Assembly (NCBI GenBank): GCA_947303805.1
Contig: CAMYZE010000001.1
Coordinates: 186,001 to 250,000, forward strand
DNA length: 64,000 bases
Source: an uncultured Clostridia bacterium
GTDB lineage: Bacteria; Bacillota; Clostridia; Lachnospirales; Lachnospiraceae
Reading direction: 5' to 3'
The position numbers and the translations under genes were made by a program. Below are positions 41,075-48,900 of the stretch, one piece after another. Within the stretch, counting starts at the first letter, position 1. Every line of letters begins with the position of its first letter. The notes beneath the pieces are model-generated. The model worked only from the letters and a program-made list of their open reading frames with translations, was not told where the DNA came from and made no database searches.

Positions 41075-41694
41075 AGACATTGATGAATGATAAATATTTA
41101 AATGATTTTAATCTAGTAGGCGGAACATCTCTCGCGCTTAGAATAGGACATAGACAAAGCGATGACTTAGATTTATTTACTAGAAAAGACTTCGATGCTG
41201 AAACACTCAAAAAATATTTGATAGATAATTATGGTTTTGAGGTTAAATTTCAAGAAAAGAATACGTTAAAAGGATTCATTGATGATGTTTTTATAGATTG
41301 TATTAAGTATGACTATGATAATTTACTTGATGTTGAGACTATAGATGGAATAAGAATGTTATCTATTGAAGATGTAATTGCGATGAAATTAGTTGCTATT
41401 TATCAGGATGGCACAAGGATTAAAGACTTTATTGATATAGCATATTTATCTGACCACTATTCTTTAAATGAGATGATAGAGTTCTGTAATAAAAAAACTA
41501 ATTGCGACAATTCGTTCAGCATAATGAAAGGCATTATGTATTTTGACAATATTGATTATACGGAAAAAGTAAAAGTTTATGATGATAATTATAGTTTTGA
41601 AAAAATAAAAAAGCATTTAGTTAAAATGAGCGATAATCCTGATAAAATTATTAAGTATGATAGTAAAGAGGTGCTTAAAACTAGAAAAAAATGA
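41029..41694 (+). CDS. AbiEii/nucleotidyltransferase-family toxin
   Basis: A 221-residue protein of the minimal nucleotidyltransferase superfamily (AbiEii, DUF1814). The fold signature is GGTSLALRIG at about residues 25-34, followed by SDDLDLF with the two catalytic aspartates, then FIDDVFIDCIKYDY with a third acidic site and IEDVIAMKLVAIYQDGTRIKDFIDIAYL, the helical segment carrying the conserved Lys and Asp. AbiEii-type toxins of abortive infection/type IV systems transfer nucleotides to RNA. Together with the overlapping gene at 40751 it forms a likely toxin-antitoxin or phage-exclusion pair. A GGAGG site precedes ATG 41029. Confidence 0.86.
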   Translation: MLQKNVVTEKTYNVLKTLMNDKYLNDFNLVGGTSLALRIGHRQSDDLDLFTRKDFDAETLKKYLIDNYGFEVKFQEKNTLKGFIDDVFIDCIKYDYDNLLDVETIDGIRMLSIEDVIAMKLVAIYQDGTRIKDFIDIAYLSDHYSLNEMIEFCNKKTNCDNSFSIMKGIMYFDNIDYTEKVKVYDDNYSFEKIKKHLVKMSDNPDKIIKYDSKEVLKTRKK

Positions 41695-41714
41695 GCTCGA
41701 TAAAAAACTTGTAT

Positions 41715-41733
41715 GGGCGAGTTTCACGAGCCC
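41715..41733 (+). repeat. palindromic repeat before the DUF1902 gene
   Basis: GGGCGAGTTTCACGAGCCC, identical in core to the copy at 42422. The ribosome binding site AGGAGGAGG begins three bases later. Confidence 0.92.
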
Positions 41734-41746
41734 TAGGAGGAGGAGA

Positions 41747-41908
41747 ATGAAATATAATGTAAAGTTGACATGGGACAAAGAAGCCAATGTATGGGTAGCA
41801 ACAAGTGACGATATCCCAGGATTAGTTTTAGAATCAAATTCATATGACGCACTGATTGAAAAAGTTAAAATTGCTTCACCTGAATTATTAGAATTAAATA
41901 TTATTTGA
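41747..41908 (+). CDS. DUF1902/HicB-like small protein
   Basis: A 53-residue protein. ATG 41747 directly follows AGGAGGAG and is preferred to any in-frame start upstream, which would translate the repeat. The sequence VTWDKEA-like LTWDKEANVWVATSDDIPGLVLES then YDALIEKVKIASPELLELN is the DUF1902 pattern, a partial HicB-like RNase-H-fold antitoxin. DUF1902 genes are often paired with a HicA-like toxin, but none lies beside this one, so it is an orphan antitoxin-like gene. Confidence 0.78.
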   Translation: MKYNVKLTWDKEANVWVATSDDIPGLVLESNSYDALIEKVKIASPELLELNII

Positions 41909-41939
41909 AAAGTTAACTATCAATGAAGGATAAAAGTTT

Positions 41940-42419
41940 ATGAAATATATGAATAAAACATCAAAAGCAATCGCAACAATTTTCATTTTAATATTTTTAT
42001 CATCAAGTTACATGTTGTTAAAAGGTCATCATGAGGAGCACAAGTTTGATGTAAACAGAATACCAGCGAGAGAAACATATGATTACAGCTCAACACTTAG
42101 ATGCTTTTTTGAAAAGTGGAATATTGATATATTGCCATTATCTGAAAACTTTAGAAAAAAATATAAAAATAAATTTGATATAACTGAATATGCAGGAAGA
42201 TTTGTAAGTTACGGAGCAGGATCAGTTATTGAAAATGGTGAAGAGTTGATACTTATTTCTTATGACACACAATCGCTTTTGGACTTTGATGATTCAGAAA
42301 GTGTGCAGCACGATTTATATTTTAGATATAAAACAACCGACGATGGTTTACTTGATGATGTAGAGTTTGTAAGAATGGAAAAGCGAAATCCAATGTCTGG
42401 TAGAATTATAGAAGAATAG
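41940..42419 (+). CDS. unknown membrane-anchored protein, duplicate copy A
   Basis: A 159-residue protein with one N-terminal membrane segment (about residues 10-25, IFILIFLSSSYMLL) followed by a His/Glu-rich HHEEHKFDVNRIPARETYD and a soluble extracytoplasmic domain. No family was recognised. From base 41988 to 42418 it is identical, apart from one base, to the gene at 44715, while the first 16 residues differ. AAGGA lies nine bases before the start. The near-identity indicates a recent duplication or gene conversion. Confidence 0.8.
   Translation: MKYMNKTSKAIATIFILIFLSSSYMLLKGHHEEHKFDVNRIPARETYDYSSTLRCFFEKWNIDILPLSENFRKKYKNKFDITEYAGRFVSYGAGSVIENGEELILISYDTQSLLDFDDSESVQHDLYFRYKTTDDGLLDDVEFVRMEKRNPMSGRIIEE
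41988..42418 (+). repeat. 431-bp direct repeat, copy A
   Basis: Matches 44754-45184 at 430 of 431 positions; the only difference found is T at 42389 versus C at 45155. The two copies are 2,766 bases apart in the same orientation. Confidence 0.95.
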
Positions 42420-42421
42420 TA

Positions 42422-42440
42422 GGGCGAGTTTCACGAGCCC
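42422..42440 (+). repeat. palindromic repeat before the ORF6N gene
   Basis: GGGCGAGTTTCACGAGCCC sits between the stop at 42419 and the GGAG of the next gene. Confidence 0.92.
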
Positions 42441-42450
42441 TTGGAGAATG

Positions 42451-43437
42451 ATGAAACAAAACGCAAAAATAATAAACAAATTGGACACTAATGATTTGAA
42501 GAAAAAAGTGTATCTTTTACGAAATGTGCAAGTTATGCTGGACTTTGATTTGGCGGAAATTTATGGTTATGAAGTCAGGGCATTAAATCAGCAGGTTAAG
42601 AGAAATATTGCGAGATTCCCAGAGGATTTTATGTTTCAATTAACGAAACAAGACATAGATTTCATAAAATCACAATTTGTGATTTTACCCAATAAAGCCT
42701 TATTTTCAGATGATGAGGGGGGAAATAGAAAACTCCCCTATGCCTTTACTGAACAAGGAATATATATGCTTGCTACAGTGCTTAAAGGCGACATCGCTGA
42801 AAAACAAAGCATATTTATAATGAGAGCATTTAAAGAAATGAGACATTTTGTTCGGCAAAATATGCAATTTGTTACTAAGAATGAAATCAAACAAATAACA
42901 GATTTTCATGAAACAAGGTTTAACAAAATAGAAAAGAGTATTGATGAAATAAATGAGAATTTTTTATCAAATATAGACAAAAAGAATTTCATGATATTAA
43001 AAGGACAAAAAGTTGAGGCTGACAAAGCATATATAGATATATACAAGAAAGCAAAAAAATCCATATATGTAATAGATGACTATGTAGATATAAAGACTCT
43101 TGATTTATTATTACATAAGAAAAAGAATGTGGATGTAATACTGTTTACTGGAAATTATGGCAAAAACAGTGCAAATCCTAAAAGAACATTTTTAACAAAT
43201 AGCGAAGTAAAAGATTTTGATAGAGAGAATCCAACATTGAGAATTAAAAATAATAACGAATGCCATGATAGATATATAATAATAGATTATAAAACGAAAG
43301 ACGAAAAAGTATATCATTGTGGTGCTTCAAGTAAAGATGCTGGAAATAAAGTTTGCACTATTAATGAGATAGAAGATATAAATATGATTCACCCTGTGAT
43401 TGATAAATTGTTAAAGAATAAAGATGTGGTTTTATAA
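42451..43437 (+). CDS. ORF6N-domain protein with PLD-like C-terminal domain
   Basis: A 328-residue protein. The N-terminal ORF6N DNA-binding domain, found in phage and mobile-element proteins, is clear: LRNVQVMLDFDLAEIYG, ALNQQVKRNIARFPEDFMFQL, LPYAFTEQGIYMLATVL and IMRAFKEMR (about residues 15-140). A coiled-coil linker follows. The C-terminal part (about 185-328) with YIDIYKKAKKSIYVIDDYVD and HDRYIIIDYKTKDEKVYHCGASSKDAG has the single HD-R-x-I-x-D motif of phospholipase-D-like nuclease-fold domains. GGAG lies four bases before ATG 42451; ATG 42448 is another possible start. It may be a stand-alone toxin or anti-phage protein. Confidence 0.85.
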   Translation: MKQNAKIINKLDTNDLKKKVYLLRNVQVMLDFDLAEIYGYEVRALNQQVKRNIARFPEDFMFQLTKQDIDFIKSQFVILPNKALFSDDEGGNRKLPYAFTEQGIYMLATVLKGDIAEKQSIFIMRAFKEMRHFVRQNMQFVTKNEIKQITDFHETRFNKIEKSIDEINENFLSNIDKKNFMILKGQKVEADKAYIDIYKKAKKSIYVIDDYVDIKTLDLLLHKKKNVDVILFTGNYGKNSANPKRTFLTNSEVKDFDRENPTLRIKNNNECHDRYIIIDYKTKDEKVYHCGASSKDAGNKVCTINEIEDINMIHPVIDKLLKNKDVVL

Positions 43438-43457
43438 GGGTGCTCGCCCATACGGGC
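43438..43457 (-). repeat. truncated palindromic repeat after the ORF6N gene
   Basis: TGCTCGCCCATACGGGC keeps only the TACGGGC/GCTCGCCC end of the element. It follows the stop codon at 43437. Confidence 0.6.
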
Positions 43458-43529
43458 ATAAAAGAGAATTTAAGAAAAGTTTAGATAGATAAGCAATAAG
43501 AATTTATTCACTTATGAAGGAGACAGAGT

Positions 43530-43574
43530 ATGTTTTCACTCAACAAAAGGTTTATAGCGGGCATAAAAAATTAA
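43530..43574 (+). pseudogene. aborted duplicate of the second giant gene's leader
   Basis: ATG 43530 after AAGGAGACAGAGT reads MFSLNKRFIAGIKN and stops. The first 11 codons match the start of the giant gene at 45993 in 32 of 33 bases (Arg for Met at codon 7). The shared TTTAGATAGATAA lies about 50-60 bases upstream in both places. It is a 5' remnant of a giant-type gene, or the donor/recipient end of a recombination event. Confidence 0.75.
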
Positions 43575-43598
43575 CACAAAAAATAAGAGATAAGAATA

Positions 43599-44702
43599 AT
43601 GATAGAAAAGATATCAAAAAGTATTATAAATACAACGAGTGAAGCATTTGAGTATGTGAGAAATATTATTATTAATGCTGCGCAATTCGTTTTAAAAAAT
43701 GTAAAAAATATTTTGATATGGGCTTTTCTTACTGCAATATCAATAGGTGCAGTGACATATATAGTAAATATACCCATAGACTATGAAATAAATTTAATGG
43801 CTGAACACAAAGATTACATTGTGAATAAAAGGTCTTTAAAAATACATATAGCAGAATGCCATAGTGTATCAAGAATGAGTGAAAGAAATAAGCTTCAAAC
43901 AAATAATTCATTAGAAAATTTGTTAAATGATGGATATTTCATATGTAATAGATGTAAAGCAGGTGTTAAAAGAAAAAATGAATTTATCGCAAGTTCGTTG
44001 GAGAGTATTGAAAATGTATTATTTGGAAGTGAAGACATTACACTTAAAACATACGATGAATACATAAAATCGATTGATGAAATGGGCAGATGGTATGTTG
44101 AGCATATAGCAACATACGAAACAAAACCAGATGAGAATGCAACTAAAACTGCAAAAGAGTATTACAAAAACAATAAAATAAAGAGAAGAGGGAATATATG
44201 TTTGTATCCTTGCGAAAACTTAAAAGATTGTGCAGGAGAATATACGAAAGCTGGAGATGACTGTGTAAGATTTATTTTCTCTTGTTTAAACAATATGGAC
44301 AAAAATTTTATAAACACATTGTCTAAATATTCTAAGTATAAATGGAGTAGAATTGACAGTAATTTATTAAACACTACTGAAAAACAGCTTCAATATGCAA
44401 TGACAAATCTAGGATTTGAAATATATGACATCAAACCAGAAAAAGTTGATTTAAATGGAGATAACTATTTTGAATTTGAAATATTACCAATTGATAAACA
44501 GTTTAAACTACGAAAAGGAGACATTTTATCTCAAGATGGACATGTACATATTTATTTGAGCGATGAAGAAAACTTCGGATGGGGAAAAGTTAACAATATA
44601 TATCCACAAAAAACCCAAACATATATAGATGCTACAACAAACAACATAGTTTGTAGCGGTGAGCAATTTAATAGAGTATATAGATATATTGGAGAGAATT
44701 AG
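43599..44702 (+). CDS. membrane-anchored protein with Ada-like zinc motif and NlpC/P60-like domain
   Basis: A 367-residue protein with a single membrane segment at about residues 38-60. The outer part begins YIVNKRSLKIHIAECHSVSRM and ends its module with GYFICNRCKAG (about 77-125), the H-x4-C...C-x2-C arrangement of the small zinc-binding module often attached to secreted nucleases and wall proteins. After a helical region comes DDCVRFIFSCL (Cys about 227) and FKLRKGDILSQDGHVHIYLS (His about 314), consistent with the Cys-His pair of NlpC/P60 or related amidase folds. The C-terminal assignment is tentative. It lies between the two duplicated genes. Confidence 0.6.
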   Translation: MIEKISKSIINTTSEAFEYVRNIIINAAQFVLKNVKNILIWAFLTAISIGAVTYIVNIPIDYEINLMAEHKDYIVNKRSLKIHIAECHSVSRMSERNKLQTNNSLENLLNDGYFICNRCKAGVKRKNEFIASSLESIENVLFGSEDITLKTYDEYIKSIDEMGRWYVEHIATYETKPDENATKTAKEYYKNNKIKRRGNICLYPCENLKDCAGEYTKAGDDCVRFIFSCLNNMDKNFINTLSKYSKYKWSRIDSNLLNTTEKQLQYAMTNLGFEIYDIKPEKVDLNGDNYFEFEILPIDKQFKLRKGDILSQDGHVHIYLSDEENFGWGKVNNIYPQKTQTYIDATTNNIVCSGEQFNRVYRYIGEN

Positions 44703-44714
44703 GAGGTAAAAAAT

Positions 44715-45185
44715 ATGAATAAAACAGCAAAAGTGATTATAGCATTTTTTGTATTAATATTTTTATCATCAAGTTACATGTTGTTAAAAGGTCATCATGA
44801 GGAGCACAAGTTTGATGTAAACAGAATACCAGCGAGAGAAACATATGATTACAGCTCAACACTTAGATGCTTTTTTGAAAAGTGGAATATTGATATATTG
44901 CCATTATCTGAAAACTTTAGAAAAAAATATAAAAATAAATTTGATATAACTGAATATGCAGGAAGATTTGTAAGTTACGGAGCAGGATCAGTTATTGAAA
45001 ATGGTGAAGAGTTGATACTTATTTCTTATGACACACAATCGCTTTTGGACTTTGATGATTCAGAAAGTGTGCAGCACGATTTATATTTTAGATATAAAAC
45101 AACCGACGATGGTTTACTTGATGATGTAGAGTTTGTAAGAATGGAAAAGCGAAACCCAATGTCTGGTAGAATTATAGAAGAATAA
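44715..45185 (+). CDS. unknown membrane-anchored protein, duplicate copy B
   Basis: A 156-residue paralogue of the protein at 41940 with the same extracytoplasmic sequence. Only the first 13 residues (MNKTAKVIIAFFV) differ, still forming a membrane segment. GGAGG lies six bases before the start. It is 12 bases downstream of the zinc/NlpC-like gene. No family was recognised. Confidence 0.8.
   Translation: MNKTAKVIIAFFVLIFLSSSYMLLKGHHEEHKFDVNRIPARETYDYSSTLRCFFEKWNIDILPLSENFRKKYKNKFDITEYAGRFVSYGAGSVIENGEELILISYDTQSLLDFDDSESVQHDLYFRYKTTDDGLLDDVEFVRMEKRNPMSGRIIEE
44754..45184 (+). repeat. 431-bp direct repeat, copy B
   Basis: Second copy of the block at 41988-42418 with one substitution. The break in identity falls within the membrane segment upstream and within the stop codon downstream. 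Confidence 0.95.
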
Positions 45186-45198
45186 AAACAACTTGTAT

Positions 45199-45217
45199 GG
45201 GCGAGTTTCATGAGCCC
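45199..45217 (+). repeat. palindromic repeat before the PIN toxin pair
   Basis: GGGCGAGTTTCATGAGCCC, one base from the copies at 41715 and 42422. The preceding ACTTGTAT is shared with the 41715 copy. Confidence 0.88.
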
Positions 45218-45229
45218 GAGGAGAAAAGC

Positions 45230-45490
45230 ATGAGTGCAAATGTATTAGAAATCAACAACATACTTAACGATTTTGATGAACAGCAAGTTGTTCAAGTTTT
45301 AGAGTATGCGAGAAGTTTGTTAAAGACAAAAAACAAAAAAGAAAATAAGGTAAATGAAGATAAATATAAGTTCTTTTGGGAAATGCGAGAGGAACTTAAA
45401 GAAAGAGGCTTGCAAGGAATGACATTAGAAGAAATAAATGAAGAGATAGCTGCAGCAAGAAAAGAAAGGAAACTGAAAAATGCGAATTAA
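45230..45490 (+). CDS. antitoxin-like partner of a PIN toxin
   Basis: An 86-residue charged protein (MSANVLEINNILNDFDEQQVVQVLEYARSLL then a lysine/glutamate-rich linker and MTLEEINEEIAAARKERK). ATG 45230 after GAGGAGAAAAG is chosen over an upstream in-frame ATG that would translate the palindromic repeat. The C-terminal EEI-x-EI-x-AAR-x-ER helix is the toxin-binding tail common in antitoxins of PIN-domain toxins. It overlaps the toxin gene by 11 bases. Confidence 0.78.
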   Translation: MSANVLEINNILNDFDEQQVVQVLEYARSLLKTKNKKENKVNEDKYKFFWEMREELKERGLQGMTLEEINEEIAAARKERKLKNAN

Positions 45491-45902
45491 AGCAGTTATA
45501 GATACAAATGTGTTAGTGGCTTCTTTAATTACAAATACAAATGATGCGCCAACAGTGAAAGTAATTAATTATATTTTTGACAACACAATAATACCTCTGT
45601 ATTCAGAAGAGATTATGACCGAATATATTGAAGTATTGTCAAGATCAAAATTTGCAATAAAGCAACACAACATCGGAAATTTAATAAATGTAATAAAAGA
45701 AAAAGGTATAAAAGTAAAACCAGCTAAAATTAATATTGAATTGTTAGATGAAGACGATTTGCCATTTTATGAAGTTGTGATGGAAAAAAGAAGTGAGGGA
45801 TCGATGTTGGTAACTGGCAATATAAAACATTATCCCGAGAAAGTGTTTATAGTAACACCAAAAGAAATGGTTGATTTAATAGAGCAAAACAATAGAAGTT
45901 AA
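45480..45902 (+). CDS. PIN-domain toxin (VapC-like endoribonuclease)
   Basis: A 140-residue PIN protein of the branch annotated as putative toxin component (TIGR00305/COG1569). AVIDTNVLVASL gives the first metal-binding Asp, YSEEIMTEYIEVL the conserved Glu, and LLDEDDLPFYEVVM and LVTGNIKHYP the later acidic residue and the TGN motif. It is expected to cleave RNA in a Mg2+-dependent way when not bound by its antitoxin. It forms an operon with the gene at 45230. Confidence 0.88.
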   Translation: MRIKAVIDTNVLVASLITNTNDAPTVKVINYIFDNTIIPLYSEEIMTEYIEVLSRSKFAIKQHNIGNLINVIKEKGIKVKPAKINIELLDEDDLPFYEVVMEKRSEGSMLVTGNIKHYPEKVFIVTPKEMVDLIEQNNRS

Positions 45903-45957
45903 TGTAATTGAGATTTAAAGAAACTTTAGATAGATAAATAGACATGAAAAAACATAC

Positions 45958-45976
45958 GGGCTCGCTTTACGAGCCC
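45958..45976. repeat. palindromic repeat, perfect-stem version, before the second giant gene
   Basis: GGGCTCGCTTTACGAGCCC has perfectly complementary 7-base arms, unlike all other copies. It ends 16 bases before the giant gene's start and next to its AAAGGAGAGG ribosome binding site, so a hairpin could affect translation. Confidence 0.85.
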
Positions 45977-45992
45977 GAACAAAGGAGAGGTT

Positions 45993-48900
45993 ATGTTTTC
46001 ACTCAACAAAATGTTTATAGCGGGCCTTCTAATCTTCGCTATGGTATTATCAAACGCGGGAATGAGCACACTTGCTGTGTCTATTTCTCATTACGTAGAT
46101 AATACGGAGGCAAACAAAAAGGACGATAGTGATATAAGCTATCGTTACTATGAGGAGTATCGTTATTCTTATGAAAGTAAGACGACTTTGCTTATGAACA
46201 GCGAGGCTGACGCAGGTGAAGCCGGAGGAGATAGCGGTATAGAAGACAAAGCCGAACAAGGTCTAGCAGGCGACAGTGCAGAAAATCCTGTCGCAAATGA
46301 AAATGAAACTGGTATCAGTGAGGAGACTGATAGCAGCGATTTTGATGTTGAGAACAATGAGAGTGAAAACAATGAGAGTGAAAACAAAGAAGATAAAGTA
46401 GAAAAAGAAGATGGCAAAGAAAGTGAAGTTGTAAATCCTGATGACATAAAAAATGAGACAGAGACAACAGACTACGTAGAAGAACCAGAAGAAGACGAGA
46501 CGGAAGAAAGCGAGACAGAAGAAAGCGAAACAGAAACCAGCACACACGAAACTCGTGAGTATGACGAAGAGTTCGGACCTAAGCAAGAGGAGAGCGAGAC
46601 AAGTGAGAGCGAGACAAGTGAGAGTGAGACAAGCGAGAGTGAAATAAGTGAGAGTGAGACAAGCGAGAGTGAGACAAGCGAGAGTGAGACAAGCGAAGAA
46701 GAGACAAGTGAAAGTGAAGATGGTGAAACTGGGGCTCGTGAAACTCGCCCATACGAGAGCACTAAGAGTGAGATAGTCGAAGAAGAAAAAATTGCAACAG
46801 CATCTGATATAGAAGAGACGACAATGCCAGAATTAAAACCAGTAAAAGAAATCGCAAGTAAATCAGATACAAAACTTTTCGGTGCAGGCAATACTCACAC
46901 ACTAGAAGCTGATTGGTTTGGAACAGCGGCAACTGGCAAAGCTGGAGTAAGATTTAGTGATGTTAAAAGTATCGAAGTAACTAATACAGTGCCAAGTTCA
47001 TCTACTCATACTTGGAATATAGATGATAGTGGACTTGTAGGATATATTGTTGACAATGTTCATGTAAAAATCTATTTTCCAAGCGGTGATATATTAAAAC
47101 TTGGCGAACCAGAAGGGGAATATAATGGTATTTTTGGAAGAAGAGAAGACAATTTATATTTTGGACATATTGAATCTTTTAAGGGTCTAAATTTAATTGA
47201 TACAAGTGGCACAGTAAGTTTTAGTCATTTATTCTATGGGATAGGTGATGATAACGAAAATAATTTGGACATTTTTAAAGATAGTGGAATAACAGAATGG
47301 GATACAAGTAATGTAACTGATTTAAGCTTTGCATTTGCATGGAATAATAGTTCAAGCATTGACTTTTCAGGATGGGATACAAAAAAAGTTACAAATATGG
47401 CTAGTATGTTCCGTGCATCTAACATTGTAGAAATAGATTTAACGAGTTTTGATACAAGTAATGTAACAAGTATGCTGTACATGTTTTTTGCTAGCGGTAA
47501 CTTAACTACAATATATGCATCTGATAAGTTTGTAGTTAATAATGTAAATGATGATGGGTACATGTTTAGGGATTGTAACAATCTAGTAGGTGGTGCTGGG
47601 ACTGTTTATCATTCTCTTCACGTTGGTAAAGACAGAGCAAAAATCGACGGTGGATCTTCCAATCCTGGATATTTTACTGCCCTTCCAGCAGATCCTCACA
47701 CACATAAACTTTGTGGTGCCGCAACAAACTCAGTATGCACACACACACTTGTGACAGACACACATGACAATGTGGATTGGAAACCAGTAAAAAAAGATAT
47801 CACACCATCAGCATTTAAGACTTTGCTGCAATCATCAGGTGATAAATATCTTTACTTGCAATCTAATATGGGAACAGAAGGTGGCAGCGACCATCAAATA
47901 GTCACTATAACAGCAAATGTCAATATTTGTTTAAATGGCTTCTCAATGCACAATATTAGGTTTAGTGGAGGAAATGATTATGTAGTAAGCATTACTAACT
48001 GTCAAACCACAGAGTCAAGAATCACAACAAATGCTACTAATGTCTTGTCTAGTGATACACATCTCAACATATACGGAGTGAATAAAAATATAGAGGTTGG
48101 ATCTTACCAGATATATTTTACTACCAATTCTCAAAGGACAATGAACTTATATGATATAAAAGTAAAGAATTACGATAGTTCAACAACTTTCAATGGTTAT
48201 TTATTTAGAACATATGGTAATGCTAACAGCCAAAAAACAACTGTGAACCTTGAAAAAGTAGATTTTGATGGAATAAAGTCAGGAGGAATTTTCCAAAATT
48301 CAATATTAGCTACTATTAAAGATAGTACTATCGAGAATTCTACTTTCACAGACGAAGTGATGACAATAACATCATTTGGAAGTTTAACATTTAGAGGTAA
48401 CAATGAAATTATAAATAATGAGATAACCACATCAGATGAGTATAAAAATGTAATTTGGAGTGCAGGGGCGGTTGAGATTATAGATGGTACCACTTCAATT
48501 GTGTCAAATACTACAAATGCAATTGTCGGCTTTGTAACTTTTACTGTAGATACTACTATAAGAAGTGGTGCAAAACTCGTGATAAGCAACAATAAAAAAT
48601 CGGTAATGAATGATAACCAGACTTTCTTTAATACAGCCCAAAGTTCTTCACAGAGATATAATGGTTCTATAGAAGTGTCAAACAATAAGTTTGTGTCAGC
48701 ATCTGATACATCAACAGGTCGTAAAATGGGTGTGCTAATAGGGACCGAACCATTGACTATTGGTACAGGTTCTATAATCATAAAGGACAATGATGTATAT
48801 TCAGATGCCGATGGTACAGTAAAATTAACAACTAAGCATGTATATCAATTTTATTCCTACATAAGTAATAATTCTTCTGCTATATTTACTCAAGCAGATG

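Noticed and set aside
41657..41746. N-terminal extension of the DUF1902 protein through the palindrome (WASFTSPRRRR).
   Set aside because: AGGAGGAGG directly before ATG 41747 sets the start, and the extension overlaps the upstream gene.
41988..45184. Composite transposon bounded by the 431-bp direct repeats.
   Set aside because: The repeats are protein-coding without a transposase, have no terminal inverted repeats and no target duplication that I can see.
113..46757. Palindromic repeats as a CRISPR array.
   Set aside because: They are scattered singly or in pairs over 46 kb in both orientations, with no regular spacers and no cas genes.
46169..46891. Long minus-strand open frames rich in Ser/Leu/Val opposite the acidic region of the second giant gene.
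   Set aside because: They are mirror frames of the GAG/AGT/GAC repeat codons and have no ribosome binding sites or known motifs.
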